The notes beneath the pieces were generated by a model. The model was not told where the DNA came from and searched no databases. It was given only the letters and a program-made list of their open reading frames with translations. Below, in pieces: positions 8,853 through 17,785 of a stretch of DNA of 64,000 nt. The DNA is taken from NCBI RefSeq assembly GCF_029714425.1, contig NZ_CP121668.1, forward strand, positions 6,097,501-6,161,500, in the 5' to 3' direction. Position 1 is the first letter of the stretch. Each line of letters begins with the position of its first letter. The position numbers and the translations under genes were made by a program. This DNA comes from Bradyrhizobium sp. CB2312. GTDB taxonomy: Bacteria > Pseudomonadota > Alphaproteobacteria > Rhizobiales > Xanthobacteraceae.

Positions 8853-9647
8853 ATGAAGACCTCCTCCGCTCACCTTGCGCGTATCGCCCTGCTCGCGGTC
8901 GCAATCGTCACCCTGCTCGGCGCGCCCGCGCGCGCCGATGGCGAGGCAAAGCTGCTGGCGCCGAGCGGCACCTTGCGCGTCGGCATCTATCCGGGCAGCC
9001 CGACCTCGATGGTGACGGATGCCACCGGCAAGCCGCACGGCCTCGCCTACGATCTCGGCGGCGAACTGGCCAAACGGCTCGGAGTTGGCGTCGACTATGT
9101 CCGCTTCCAGCGCGTCGCCGACATCGTCACTGCGATCCATGACGGCCAGGTCGATTTTACCGTGACCAATGCCACGCCGGCCCGCGCCAATGAGGTCAGC
9201 TTCAGCCAGCCGGTGCTCTCGATCGAGCTCGGCTATCTCGTTCCCGCGAATTCGCCGATCGGCAGCATCGAGGACATCGACAAGCCGGGCGTGAAGATCG
9301 GCGTCACCAAGGGCTCGACCTCCGAGCGCACCCTGCCCGCCAGGTTCAGGAACGCCACCATCGTCCCCGCCGAAAGCGTCAAGGTCGCCATCGGCATGTT
9401 CGGTAGCGGTGAGATCGATCTCTACGCCACCAACAAGCCGACGCTGTTCGAGATGTCCGACCAGATGCCGGGCGCAAAGATCCTCGAGGGCAATTGGGGC
9501 GCCGAGCATATGGCGATCGCGATCCCCAAGGGGCGCGAAGATACCCTCCCCCTGCTCAACCGCTTCGTGGCCGAAAAGCAGTCATCCGGCGCGCTCGACA
9601 CGATCCAGCAACAGGCCGGCCTCCGCGGCGCGACCAAGGCTCAATAA
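8853..9647 (+). CDS. Amino-acid-type ABC transporter substrate-binding protein (family 3)
   Basis: This 264-residue secreted protein has a signal peptide ending near APARA/DG. It is a solute-binding family 3 domain: GTLRVGIYPGSPTSMV, AYDLGGELAKRLGVGVDYVRF and DIVTAIHDGQVDFTVTNATPAR. It lies 10 nt behind the Bug-type gene, so the two are probably cotranscribed. No permease or ATPase gene accompanies it. Members usually bind polar amino acids, but some act as sensors of other small molecules. Confidence 0.82.
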   Translation: MKTSSAHLARIALLAVAIVTLLGAPARADGEAKLLAPSGTLRVGIYPGSPTSMVTDATGKPHGLAYDLGGELAKRLGVGVDYVRFQRVADIVTAIHDGQVDFTVTNATPARANEVSFSQPVLSIELGYLVPANSPIGSIEDIDKPGVKIGVTKGSTSERTLPARFRNATIVPAESVKVAIGMFGSGEIDLYATNKPTLFEMSDQMPGAKILEGNWGAEHMAIAIPKGREDTLPLLNRFVAEKQSSGALDTIQQQAGLRGATKAQ

Positions 9648-9661
9648 GGAAGCCGCGCCAA

Positions 9662-10807
9662 TCAATTGTGGGCGCTCGCCCGCATCTTTTCCGGCGCGGT
9701 GGGGTGCTGGACCAGTTCGATGTCGTCGCCACCGCCCTGCGGGATCAGGATCGCGCGTTCGCGCGGCAGGGCTTCCGGCATCTCGTCGCGGATGAAGGCG
9801 ATCAGCTTCTCCCGCATCTCGCAGCGCAGGTCCCAGGATTGCGGCGCATTCCGCGCGCTGACCAGCGCGCGCAGCTCGATGGTGCGCGAATCCGCGTCGA
9901 TCACCTGGAGATTGACCACCGCGCCATCCCACAGCTTGGATTCCTTTACCGCGCCCTCCAGCCAGCGCCGGATCCGCGGCACGTCGGCGCGATAGTCGAC
10001 ATGGAGCGCGATCACGCCGATCAGGGAGGCGGTGTCACGGGTCCAGTTCTGGAACGGCTTTTCGATGAAATAGGACAGCGGCACCACCATGCGGCGCCAG
10101 TCCCACAGCCGGATCACCACATAGGTCGCGGCGATGTCTTCGACCCAGCCCCACTCGTTCTCGATAATCACGGCATCCTCGATGCGGATCGGCTGGGTGA
10201 TGGCGATCTGAAGGCCCGCGATCAGATTGCTGAGTAGCGGCCGTGCGGCGAGGCCGACGATGATACCGGCGGCACCGGCGGAGGCGAACAGGCTGACGCC
10301 ATATTGCCTGACCGAGTCGAACGTCATCAGCGCGGTCGAGACCGTGATGATGACGATGATGATGTCGGTGACGCGCTTGAAGACGCGCACCTGGGTGACG
10401 TGCTTGCGCGCGACGAAGTTTTCGGTGACGTCGCGATAGTTCTGCAAGTAGCGCGCCGCGCTCATGTCGACGATCCGGATCGAGATCCAGCCGATCAGCG
10501 CGATGAAGGCGACCACGAACAGCCGGGTCAACGGCGTGCGGAACGCGTCGTCGAGCGGCGCGAGCGGCAGGACCAATGCGACCGCGGCAAGGCAAAGGGC
10601 CAGTTGGGCGGGACCCGACGTGCGCTCGATGAATACGCTGATGAGAGGCAGGCGAGTTCCGAAAGCGCGGTTGAGCAGCCAGGCCGCGAATCGATGGAGC
10701 GACAGCGCAAGCAGGATTGCCCCGGCAACCAGCCCGAGACCGACGATCCACGAGGGAATCCACCCGAACATCTTGTCGATGTCGGCCATGAGGGCCTGCC
10801 AATTCAT
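9662..10807 (-). CDS. MscS-family mechanosensitive ion channel
   Basis: This 381-residue inner-membrane protein has about five hydrophobic segments. The last is the glycine/alanine-rich pore helix (YGVSLFASAGAAGIIVGLAARPLLSNLIAGLQIA, residues about 180-214). A cytosolic beta domain follows, including IRIEDAVIIENEWGWVEDI. Members open on hypo-osmotic membrane tension. It is convergent with the preceding binding-protein gene and has no functional neighbours here. Confidence 0.85.
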   Translation of the reverse strand: MNWQALMADIDKMFGWIPSWIVGLGLVAGAILLALSLHRFAAWLLNRAFGTRLPLISVFIERTSGPAQLALCLAAVALVLPLAPLDDAFRTPLTRLFVVAFIALIGWISIRIVDMSAARYLQNYRDVTENFVARKHVTQVRVFKRVTDIIIVIITVSTALMTFDSVRQYGVSLFASAGAAGIIVGLAARPLLSNLIAGLQIAITQPIRIEDAVIIENEWGWVEDIAATYVVIRLWDWRRMVVPLSYFIEKPFQNWTRDTASLIGVIALHVDYRADVPRIRRWLEGAVKESKLWDGAVVNLQVIDADSRTIELRALVSARNAPQSWDLRCEMREKLIAFIRDEMPEALPRERAILIPQGGGDDIELVQHPTAPEKMRASAHN

Positions 10808-10930
10808 TCACGTCCCCGGATTTGCATTCGCTGCTCGGCAACGCGTTCCGCGGGGCTTCGCTCCCCTGCGTCACGCAACGCAGCATTCTCCTGGTGCAAC
10901 CGTGCCGAATTGCGCTAATTTGAAGCGTAC

Positions 10931-12184
10931 ATGACCAGACGCACCGGCAGCGCCGATCTTCCTCTCCATACCGGGCGGGTTCCGCCTTGGCTTGCGAGTC
11001 GCATGGCCTCGCTCGGCGCGATCGTCACGCAGGCGATCGTGCTTCATTACGGACGCGATGCATTCCTCCAGCGGCTGTCGCACCCGTTCTGGTTCCAGTC
11101 GTTCGGCGCCGTGATGGGGATGGACTGGCACTCCTCCGGCATCACCACCTCGGTGATCGGTGCGCTGAAGCGCGGGCTCGGACCGCTCCAGGACGAGCTC
11201 GGCATCTATGTCTGCGGCGGCCGCGGCCAGCATTCGCGCAAGACGCCGGACGAGCTGTTGCAGCTCGGCGACCGCGTCGGCTTCGACGGCGCCAAGCTGA
11301 CGCGCGCCAGCCGTCTGGTGGCGAAAGTCGACAGTGCCGCCGTCCAGGACGGCTTCGATCTCTATCTCCACGGCTTCTTCGTCACAGCCGACGGCAAGTG
11401 GACCGTCGTGCAGCAGGGCATGAACGGCGACAAGCGGCAGGCCCGCCGCTATCACTGGCATTCCGAGGCGCTGAAGAGTTTTGTCGATGCGCCACACAGC
11501 GCGATCGACGGCCCACAGCAGGGCGAGATCGTCAACCTGACCGACCATCGCGCCGATGTCTCGCGCACCGCTCAGCTCGAGCTGCTCTCCGATCTCGGCC
11601 CGGATCGCATCCTCACCGAATTCGAGCGGCTCAGCGGAACGGCGGCAGAACCTGCGCAGGCCATGCTGCCGCACCTCATCATGCCAGCGCATCACGATGT
11701 CCGGCCGAAGGACGTGTTCGCGCGACGCCTGCACGGCACCCTCGCCGCGGCCGCCGAGCGCGGCCCGGTCGATTTCCCGGAACTGTTGCTGACGCCCGGC
11801 GTCGGCGCGCGCACGGTGCGCTCGCTGGCGATGGTCGCCGAGGTCGTGCATGGCGCGCCCTATCGTTTCAGGGATCCGGCGCGCTTCTCGCTCGCCCATG
11901 GCGGCAAGGACCGGCATCCCTATCCCGTCCCGATCAAGGTCTATGACGAGACCATCCGTGTGTTGAAGGGTGCGATCCAGAACGCAAAGCTCGGACGCGA
12001 GGAAGAGATGCAGGCGATCAAGCGCCTCGACGACCAGGCGCGGCGGCTCGAGCGCACCGCGCGCGGGCCGTCGGTCGAATCGTTCATCGCAGGTGAACGG
12101 GCCGCGTCGCCGGAACTCGACGGCCGCTCCGTGTTCGGATGGGAACGCGATCTCGTCGCGTCGCGTAAATCGACGGGATCCTGA
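10931..12184 (+). CDS. DUF763 domain protein
   Basis: This 417-residue protein is recognised as the DUF763 family by GSADLPLHTGRVPPWLASRMASLG, GMDWHSSGITTSVIGALKRGL, GIYVCGGRGQHSRKTP and GVGARTVRSLAMVAEVVHGAP. The last resembles a helix-hairpin-helix DNA-binding element (residues about 293-314). Family function is not established; archaeal and bacterial members are often thought to act on nucleic acid, which is only suggestion. There is no signal peptide or membrane span. It diverges from mscS. Confidence 0.8.
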   Translation: MTRRTGSADLPLHTGRVPPWLASRMASLGAIVTQAIVLHYGRDAFLQRLSHPFWFQSFGAVMGMDWHSSGITTSVIGALKRGLGPLQDELGIYVCGGRGQHSRKTPDELLQLGDRVGFDGAKLTRASRLVAKVDSAAVQDGFDLYLHGFFVTADGKWTVVQQGMNGDKRQARRYHWHSEALKSFVDAPHSAIDGPQQGEIVNLTDHRADVSRTAQLELLSDLGPDRILTEFERLSGTAAEPAQAMLPHLIMPAHHDVRPKDVFARRLHGTLAAAAERGPVDFPELLLTPGVGARTVRSLAMVAEVVHGAPYRFRDPARFSLAHGGKDRHPYPVPIKVYDETIRVLKGAIQNAKLGREEEMQAIKRLDDQARRLERTARGPSVESFIAGERAASPELDGRSVFGWERDLVASRKSTGS

Positions 12185-12190
12185 GCGCGC

Positions 12191-12439
12191 CTAGTCTTCG
12201 GCCTCCTCGTCGTCGGTGAGCCGGTTGGCCGAATGATCCTGATATTGTTCGGTCTGGATGAATTTGCTGTCCATACCTCTGATGTCGGAGTGCTGCGCCT
12301 TATCGCGGTTCGACAGGATCATGTTGTCGCCGATCTTGTCCTTGGGGATGTCCGTCAGCGCGCCGTTGCCGGCGCCCTTGCCATGCGCGCCTGAACCGAT
12401 ATGCGTCTTGCCGCCGTGGGGCATGGATTGCTCCATCAT
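12191..12439 (-). CDS. Small hydrophilic hypothetical protein, 82 aa
   Basis: The call is for the short form beginning MMEQSMPHGGKTHIGSGAHGKG; the open frame runs further upstream but turns arginine-rich and unnatural there. The protein is glycine-rich at the N-terminus and acidic at the C-terminus (LTDDEEAED), with no membrane segment. It is probably disordered. No family is recognised. A GGAAAC stretch before 12439 is a weak ribosome site, and the second ATG at 12436 is equally possible. It is convergent with the DUF763 gene, leaving 6 nt between the stops. Confidence 0.55.
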   Translation of the reverse strand: MMEQSMPHGGKTHIGSGAHGKGAGNGALTDIPKDKIGDNMILSNRDKAQHSDIRGMDSKFIQTEQYQDHSANRLTDDEEAED

Positions 12440-12510
12440 TGTTTCCACATCTGGCCAACGCCGACGCCGCGGAGTTTGTTTCGCGGTTGCATGCGGGAAC
12501 GACGGTTCCC

Positions 12511-13746
12511 TCAGCTTGCAAGCAATGACTCGGCCTTGGCCGGGTCCGGATTGGCGCGGTGGCTCGCGCCGGCATCGGCGACGACGGGCAATTTTGCAAT
12601 CGCGCGGATGCCCGGCCGCTTGCGCCAGTGAATCTGCGAAGCATCGACCGCGAGGCCAAGCCGCGGCCAGCGGGTGAACAGCGCCTGGAGCGCGCACGCT
12701 CCCTCGATCCGCGCGAGCTGATGTCCCAGGCAGAAATGGATTCCCGTGCCAAAGGAGATGTGCCGGTTGGGCTTGCGTTCGAGATCGAGCCGTTCGGGCT
12801 GCTCGTGTACCGCCGGATCCATGTTCGCCGCCGCGAGCATGACCATGACGCGATCGCCTTTCCTCAGCCGCACGCCTTCGAGCTCGACATCCCGCCGCAC
12901 ATAGCGCGGTTTTGAAAATTGCACCGGCGAGACGAACCGCAGGAACTCCTCGACCGCGAGCCCAGCGCGGCTCCAGTCCTGTTCCAGCCAGTCACGCAGG
13001 CGCGGATTTCTGAGCAGCTCGTAAACCGAGCCGCTAATCAGATGCGTGGTGGTCTCGGAGCCCGCCGCGAGCAGCAGGAACACCATCGAGACCATTTCGT
13101 CCGGCGTGATCTCGCCGCCTTCGCGCTCGACCTGGACCAACTCGGCAATCAGGCCCTCACCGCCCCGCTCGCGCGCGATCTGCAATTGCTGTTCGAGATA
13201 GAAGCGCATCTTGCGGAATGCGAACATGAGCCGAAAGAAGCTGAACACGTTCGTCAGCGAGGACATCGCATTGGCCCAGGCGATGAAGCGCGGGCGATCG
13301 GCCATGGGCAGGCCGAGTAGCTCCGAGATCACCGAGAGCGGCAGGATGCGCGCATAGCTCTGGACGAGATCAGCCGGGCTCCCCTTCGCAAACAGCTCAT
13401 CGGCCAGGCCGTCCGCGATGGCGCGGATGCGCGGCTCCATCGCGACGATGCTGCGCAGCCTGGTGTGATCCGGCTCGTCCATCGTCAGCATGTTGTTGGC
13501 GATGGTCCTGACCAGCGCAGGCATCCACCAGCGCAGGCCCGCAACGTCGCCGTCTTCCTTGCGCAGCGTGAAGATCGTGCTGTCCTTCAGCACCTGCGCG
13601 GTCGCATCGTGGGTCGTGGTGACCCAGACGTCGCCGACAAGAGGGAAACGTGTTGCGATGACGGGGCCGGCCGTCCGCAGGGCCGCGATGGCCTTGGCCG
13701 GATCGCGAAAGAAGGTCTCGCTGGTGAAATCGAGGCGCGGTGCCAT
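12511..13746 (-). CDS. Cytochrome P450
   Basis: This soluble bacterial P450 has 411 residues. The I-helix oxygen-binding motif AAGSETT lies at about residues 227-233, the K-helix ExxR within EEFLRF near 267-270, and the haem-binding loop [18 protein letters not shown] with the axial Cys339. It catalyses NAD(P)H-dependent monooxygenation with external ferredoxin and reductase partners, none of which is adjacent. The ferredoxin-NADP reductase at 14354-15127 might serve but is better explained by the nicotinate island. Substrate unknown. Confidence 0.9.
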   Translation of the reverse strand: MAPRLDFTSETFFRDPAKAIAALRTAGPVIATRFPLVGDVWVTTTHDATAQVLKDSTIFTLRKEDGDVAGLRWWMPALVRTIANNMLTMDEPDHTRLRSIVAMEPRIRAIADGLADELFAKGSPADLVQSYARILPLSVISELLGLPMADRPRFIAWANAMSSLTNVFSFFRLMFAFRKMRFYLEQQLQIARERGGEGLIAELVQVEREGGEITPDEMVSMVFLLLAAGSETTTHLISGSVYELLRNPRLRDWLEQDWSRAGLAVEEFLRFVSPVQFSKPRYVRRDVELEGVRLRKGDRVMVMLAAANMDPAVHEQPERLDLERKPNRHISFGTGIHFCLGHQLARIEGACALQALFTRWPRLGLAVDASQIHWRKRPGIRAIAKLPVVADAGASHRANPDPAKAESLLAS

Positions 13747-13826
13747 AGGATCACCGGAGTGGTTGGTGGCGCCTCAACCAGATGGTGAGTGGGGTCGCCG
13801 GCGCAAGGGCCGGAACCAGCGCTTCG

Positions 13827-14153
13827 CTATCCCCGCCCCGACGAGCGCTGGCCGGTCTTGCGCTGCTGCTGGTTGGTGTAGGAGTCCCAATGGCTCCAGC
13901 TGCCACTGCTCAGGCTTTGGAGGTCGGTGCCGAGCGGACGGCGCGTGCGCTTGTCGTGATCGGCGATGGCGCGCTCGGACTGCGCGATCTTGCGCTTGAG
14001 TTCCGCGATCGCCTTCTGGGTCTGCCCGTTCCGCTTCGAGGACGCGATCTCGCCCATTGTGAAGCGCGCGGTCTCGAGCGCCTTCAACTCGGCGCGGTTC
14101 TTCTTCAACTGGACCCGGTGCCAGGCGATGTTGCTGTCGCTGTCCGCAACCAT
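13827..14153 (-). CDS. Hypothetical charged coiled-coil protein, about 108 aa
   Basis: The start at 14153 (MVADSDSNIAWHRVQLKKNR) is chosen because GGAG lies eight bases upstream; a longer form from 14180 is possible. The middle is rich in Lys, Glu, Arg and Ala with heptad-like spacing (residues about 15-70), suggesting a helical or coiled-coil region. The tail is polar and serine/glutamine-rich. No family is recognised, and neither signal peptide nor membrane span is visible. Confidence 0.55.
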   Translation of the reverse strand: MVADSDSNIAWHRVQLKKNRAELKALETARFTMGEIASSKRNGQTQKAIAELKRKIAQSERAIADHDKRTRRPLGTDLQSLSSGSWSHWDSYTNQQQRKTGQRSSGRG

Positions 14154-14264
14154 GTGGGAACTCCGCTGATTCGTTCCCACAGTGTATCAAGCGCCGAATC
14201 GGCGGGGCAACGGGCGCCCCGCGGCAAAAATGCGGTGTTATTGTGCGGGAATTCCGGGCCCATA

Positions 14265-14308
14265 GCGTTTTCAAGCGAAGTGGATACCGGTTCGCGTGAG
14301 GAAAACGC
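14265..14308. repeat. Intergenic palindromic repeat (GCGTTTTC...GAAAACGC)
   Basis: An imperfect palindrome whose outer 8-bp arms are GCGTTTTC (14265-14272) and GAAAACGC (14301-14308), enclosing AAGCGAAGTGGATACCGGTT-like sequence. From general familiarity this is a common dispersed element between genes of Bradyrhizobium and relatives. It lies between the hypothetical gene and fpr. Confidence 0.6.
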
Positions 14309-14321
14309 GCCAAATAAGACT

Positions 14322-14357
14322 CTAGAGCCTGTTCCGCTTCAGCGGAATTGGCTCTAG
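14322..14357. repeat. Palindrome at the 3' end of fpr, possible terminator
   Basis: Nested inverted repeat: CTAGAGCC (14322-14329) pairs with GGCTCTAG (14350-14357), and TTCCGCT pairs with AGCGGAA inside. It includes the fpr stop codon (14354-14356), so the hairpin forms at the very end of that message. It is adjacent to the element at 14265 and may be part of the same composite repeat. There is no T-run. Confidence 0.55.
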
Positions 14358-15127
14358 CGCTCGGCAAAGGCCTTTTCGACGACGAACTGGGCCGGCTCGC
14401 CGTGATTGCCCTCAACGAAGCCGCGCTCGCCGAGCAGCACGCGGGTGTCCGCCACCAGCGCCGGGCTGCCGCAGATCATGACGCGGTCATGCGCGGCTCC
14501 CAGCACCGGCAGGCCGATATCGCTGAACAGCTTGCCCGACGTGATGAGGTCGGTGATGCGGCCGCGGTTGCGGAAGGGGTCGCGCGTCACGGTCGGGTAG
14601 TAGATCAGCTGCTCGCGGATGTATTCGCCGAGCAGCTCGTCCTGCGGCAGGTGCTCGGTGATCATCTCGCCATAGGCGAGCTCCTTCACGTGCCGGCAGC
14701 CGTGCAGGAGCACCACCTTCTCGAACCGCTCGTAGGTCTCGGGGTCCTTGATCACGCTCAGGAACGGCGCAAGGCCCGTGCCGGTGCCGATCAGGTAGAG
14801 GTTGCGACCTTCTTCCAGGTTGTCGATCACGAGCGTGCCGGTGGCCTTGCGGCTGACGATGATCTCGTCACCTTCCTTGAGGTGCTGAAGGCGCGAGGTG
14901 AGCGGGCCGTCAGGCACCTTGATCGAGAAGAATTCGAGGGTGTCCTCGTAATTGGCGCTGGCGACGCTGTATGCCCGCAGCAGGGGCTTCTCGCCGACCT
15001 TGAGCCCGATCATGGTGAACTCGCCGTTGCGGAAACGGAAGGTCGGGCTGCGGGTGGTCTTGAAGGAGAACAGCGTGTCGGTCCAGTGGTGGACGCTCAA
15101 AACGCTTTCCTGATTGAAATTGCTCAT
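14354..15127 (-). CDS. fpr: Ferredoxin--NADP+ reductase
   Basis: This 257-residue FAD enzyme of the bacterial Fpr type shows FAD-binding LLRAYSVASANYEDTLEFFSIKV (RAYSVAS, about residues 51-57), the NADP-binding GTGTGLAPFLSVIKDPE (about 114-130) and the C-terminal FVVEKAFAER. It moves electrons between NADPH and ferredoxin or flavodoxin. It diverges from the enamidase gene with a MarR-type palindrome between them, which ties it to the nicotinate island. There it could keep ferredoxin reduced for the 6-hydroxynicotinate reductase. A general housekeeping role is the alternative. Confidence 0.88.
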   Translation of the reverse strand: MSNFNQESVLSVHHWTDTLFSFKTTRSPTFRFRNGEFTMIGLKVGEKPLLRAYSVASANYEDTLEFFSIKVPDGPLTSRLQHLKEGDEIIVSRKATGTLVIDNLEEGRNLYLIGTGTGLAPFLSVIKDPETYERFEKVVLLHGCRHVKELAYGEMITEHLPQDELLGEYIREQLIYYPTVTRDPFRNRGRITDLITSGKLFSDIGLPVLGAAHDRVMICGSPALVADTRVLLGERGFVEGNHGEPAQFVVEKAFAER

Positions 15128-15192
15128 CTCACCTTCCCTGTCGCGTCAATTGCGGTTCTCGAGGCGGGCAGCTATGCGTCGTTTGTACACGA

Positions 15193-15210
15193 TCATTCGT
15201 ATACTAATGA
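15193..15210. promoter_or_regulatory. Candidate MarR-type operator between fpr and ena (site 1)
   Basis: An 18-bp palindrome, TCATTCGTATACTAATGA, has one mismatched pair around a GTATAC core. Sixteen of 18 bases match the palindrome before the hydroxynicotinate reductase gene. It lies 66 nt before fpr and 75 nt before ena, so it could control both divergent genes. Confidence 0.65.
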
Positions 15211-15284
15211 ATAATCCTGCTTGATCCCGCGGTCAAGCCTGCCCAAGATCGAAAGCGTTGCAGTTAGGAATAAGGAGCCCTTCC

Positions 15285-16481
15285 ATGGCGCATGACGCAC
15301 CCCAGGCCACCGGACCCTCGAAGCTCGTGATCCGCAATATCGGCCTGATCCTGTCCGGCGCCCTGGAAAAGCCGATCCTGGACGGCGACACCATCGTCGC
15401 CGAGAACGGCAAGATCACCGCGATCGGCCGCTTCAAGGACTGCAACGTCGAGGGCGCGACCACCATCGTCGACGCCCAGGGCACCACGGTCGCGCCCGGC
15501 CTGATCGACAGCCACGTCCACCCCGTCGCGGGCGACTGGACGCCGCGGCAGAACCAGATCAACTGGATCGACAGCTACCTCCATGGCGGCGTCACCACCA
15601 TGATCTCCGCCGGCGAAGTGCACATGCCCGGCCGGCCCCGCGACGTCGTCGGCCTCAAGGCCATGGCCGTGTTCGCCCAGCGCGCGTTCTGGACCCTGCG
15701 GCCGGGCGGCGTGAAGGTTCACGCCGGCGCGCCGGTGATCGAATGCGAGATGGTCGAGGAAGACTTCAAGGAGATGGCCGCCAACGGCGTCAAGCTGCTC
15801 GGCGAGGTTGGCCTCGGCGGCGTGAAAGACGGGCCTACCGCGCGGAAAATGGTCGGCTGGGCGCGCAAATACGGCATTCAGAGCACGATCCATACCGGTG
15901 GCCCCTCGATCCCCGGCTCCGGCCTGATCGACAAGGACGTGGTGCTGGAGGCCGACACCGACGTGGTCGGCCACATCAATGGCGGCCACACCGCCCTTCC
16001 CGACGACCAGATCCGTTGCATCTGCGAGGGCTGCAAGCGCGGCCTCGAGCTCGTGCACAACGGCAATGAGCGCTCGGCCCTATTCACGCTGCGCACCGCG
16101 CGCGAGATGGGCGATCTGCATCGGGTGATCCTCGGCACCGACGCGCCCGCTGGCTCCGGCGTGCAGCCGCTCGGCATTTTGCGCATGGTCTCGATGCTGT
16201 CCTCGCTCGGCGAGCTGCCGGCCGAGATCGCATTCTGCCTTGCCACGGGCAACACCGCGCGGATGCGACAGCTCGATTGCGGCCTCATTGAAGTGGGCCG
16301 CTCCGCCGATTTCGTCATCATGGACAAGGCGCAGCACTCGCCCGGCAAGAACATCCTGGACAGCGTCCAGCTCGGCGACCTCCCCGGCATCGGCATGACC
16401 ATCATCGACGGCATCGTGCGCACCCAGCGCAGCCGCAACACGCCGCCGGCCGGCAAGGTGCCGGAGGTGGTGGCGAAGTAG
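15285..16481 (+). CDS. ena: Enamidase (6-oxo-1,4,5,6-tetrahydronicotinate amidohydrolase) homologue
   Basis: This 398-residue amidohydrolase resembles, over its length, the Eubacterium barkeri enamidase that opens the ring of 6-oxo-1,4,5,6-tetrahydronicotinate to 2-formylglutarate. Shared stretches recalled from that enzyme are LHGGVTTMISAGEVH, GGVKVHAGAPVI, GEVGLG, HTGGPSIPGSG, VVGHINGG, GTDAPAGSGVQPLGILR and the C-terminal SRNTPPA. Metal ligands are visible: HxH at 77/79, His203, His230, Asp286. The start at 15285 has AAGGAG eight bases upstream. Its place beside a hydroxynicotinate reductase homologue supports the specific call over a generic imidazolonepropionase-like enzyme. Confidence 0.8.
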   Translation: MAHDAPQATGPSKLVIRNIGLILSGALEKPILDGDTIVAENGKITAIGRFKDCNVEGATTIVDAQGTTVAPGLIDSHVHPVAGDWTPRQNQINWIDSYLHGGVTTMISAGEVHMPGRPRDVVGLKAMAVFAQRAFWTLRPGGVKVHAGAPVIECEMVEEDFKEMAANGVKLLGEVGLGGVKDGPTARKMVGWARKYGIQSTIHTGGPSIPGSGLIDKDVVLEADTDVVGHINGGHTALPDDQIRCICEGCKRGLELVHNGNERSALFTLRTAREMGDLHRVILGTDAPAGSGVQPLGILRMVSMLSSLGELPAEIAFCLATGNTARMRQLDCGLIEVGRSADFVIMDKAQHSPGKNILDSVQLGDLPGIGMTIIDGIVRTQRSRNTPPAGKVPEVVAK

Positions 16482-16496
16482 CCAAGGAAATAGTGC

Positions 16497-16592
16497 CGTA
16501 GGGTGGGCAAAGCGACAGCGTGCCCACCAATACGTCGGCAAAGCAGTGAAAGATGGTGGGCACGGCGCAAGCGCGCCTTTGCCCACCCTACG
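16497..16592. repeat. Long inverted repeat with CGTAGGGTGGGCAAAG arms
   Basis: The arms CGTAGGGTGGGCAAAG (16497-16512) and CTTTGCCCACCCTACG (16577-16592) are perfectly complementary over 16 bp. They enclose a further GTGCCCACC/GGTGGGCAC pair. The element lies between the convergent ena and marR genes and may act as a bidirectional terminator. A related element is at 20491-20580. Confidence 0.75.
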
Positions 16593-16598
16593 AGACCT

Positions 16599-17066
16599 TC
16601 ACCGCAGCTTGTTCAACAGCGCCATCAGCGTCTCACGCTCCTTGGCATCGAGCGGCGCCAGCGTCTCGCGCGTGATCGCCAGCGCGTTCGGCGCGAGCTT
16701 TTCCGCGAGCTGCTGGCCGGCGCGCGTGAGACTCACCAGCAGCCGCCGGCCGTCCTCGGGGTCCTGACTTGTCTCGGTCAGGCCGCGCGCGGTCAGGCGG
16801 TCGATCACGCCCTTGATGGTCGCGACGTCCATCGCCGTGAGCCGTCCAAGCTGGTTCTGCGAGCACGCGCCGGTCTCGGCGAGCTTCGACAACGCCGCCC
16901 ATTGCGTCGGCGTCAGGTTGGTGCCGATGTCGCGGGAGAAGATCGCGCTGTGGCGCTGCCAGACCTGGCGCAGGATGAAGCCGACCTGCTCGTCGAGCAC
17001 GTAAGGCGACCTGAAAGGCGATTTGGCCGGCTTGACGCCCTTCTTCACCGCGACGCTTCTCGCCAT
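16599..17066 (-). CDS. MarR-family transcriptional regulator
   Basis: About 155 residues with a winged helix typical of MarR: LTPTQWAALSKLAETGACSQNQLGRLTAMDVATIKGVIDRLTARGLTETSQDPEDGRRLLVSLT. The start at 17066 (MARSVAV) follows GGGGAAGG; a GTG at 17084 overlapping the upstream stop is also possible. It is the last gene of the reductase-importer operon. In Pseudomonas the nicotinate genes are controlled by a MarR protein (NicR). The palindromes of consensus TTYGTRTACRAA in this island are plausible targets; the link is inference. Confidence 0.82.
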   Translation of the reverse strand: MARSVAVKKGVKPAKSPFRSPYVLDEQVGFILRQVWQRHSAIFSRDIGTNLTPTQWAALSKLAETGACSQNQLGRLTAMDVATIKGVIDRLTARGLTETSQDPEDGRRLLVSLTRAGQQLAEKLAPNALAITRETLAPLDAKERETLMALLNKLR

Positions 17067-17080
17067 GCCTTCCCCACCCC

Positions 17081-17785
17081 TCACAACGACAGATGCGCGT
17101 CGCGGATATCCGGACGCGCATCGAGCTCGGCCATGGTGCCGCCGAAGCAGATGCGGCCGCGCTCGATGATGTAGGCGCGATCGGAGATCAACCGCGCGAA
17201 ATGCAAATTCTGCTCGGAGACGACGATGCTGACGCCCTCCTTCTTCATGGTCAGGATGGCATCGACCATCTGCTCCACGATCTTCGGCGACAGGCCTTCC
17301 GAGGGCTCGTCCAGCAGCACCAGCGACGGATTGCCCATCAATGTGCGCGCAATCGTCAACATCTGCTGCTCGCCACCGCTCATGCGGCCGCCCGGGCGGT
17401 TCTTCATCTCGCCGAGATTGGGAAACAGCGCGAACAACTTTTCGCGCGTCCAGTGCGGCGCATTCCGCCGCTTCGGCTGCCGGCCGACTTCGAGATTTTC
17501 CTCCACCGTCAAATCAGTGAAGATGCGCCGCTCCTCCGGCACATAGCCGAGGCCCTCGCGCACGATCTCGTGGGTCGGCTTCGCCGAAACGTCCTTGCCC
17601 TCGAACGTGATGCGGCCGGAGCGCTGCGCCACGAGCCCGACGATGGACCGGAACGTCGTCGACTTGCCGGCGCCGTTGCGACCGAGCAGCGCGACGACTT
17701 CGCCCTCGCCGACCTCGAAACCGATGTCGAACAGGATATGCGCGGGGCCGTAATGGCTGTTGAGGTCCTGCACCGAGAGCTTCAT
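17081..17785 (-). CDS. Branched-chain-type ABC transporter ATPase (LivF-like)
   Basis: This 234-residue ATPase has Walker A GRNGAGKST (about residues 35-43), signature MSGGEQQ and Walker B LVLLDEPSEGLSP. It is the LivF-type partner of a hydrophobic-amino-acid-type importer. Its start overlaps the preceding ATPase stop by 4 nt. Cotranscription with the reductase operon suggests the importer carries nicotinate or a related ring acid and not leucine. Confidence 0.85.
   Translation of the reverse strand: MKLSVQDLNSHYGPAHILFDIGFEVGEGEVVALLGRNGAGKSTTFRSIVGLVAQRSGRITFEGKDVSAKPTHEIVREGLGYVPEERRIFTDLTVEENLEVGRQPKRRNAPHWTREKLFALFPNLGEMKNRPGGRMSGGEQQMLTIARTLMGNPSLVLLDEPSEGLSPKIVEQMVDAILTMKKEGVSIVVSEQNLHFARLISDRAYIIERGRICFGGTMAELDARPDIRDAHLSL

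Noticed and set aside
15181..15192. TTTGTACAC at 15182 as a third copy of the TetR operator
   Set aside because: Only the left half matches; the second arm is missing, and the real palindrome here is the adjacent TTCGTATAC element.
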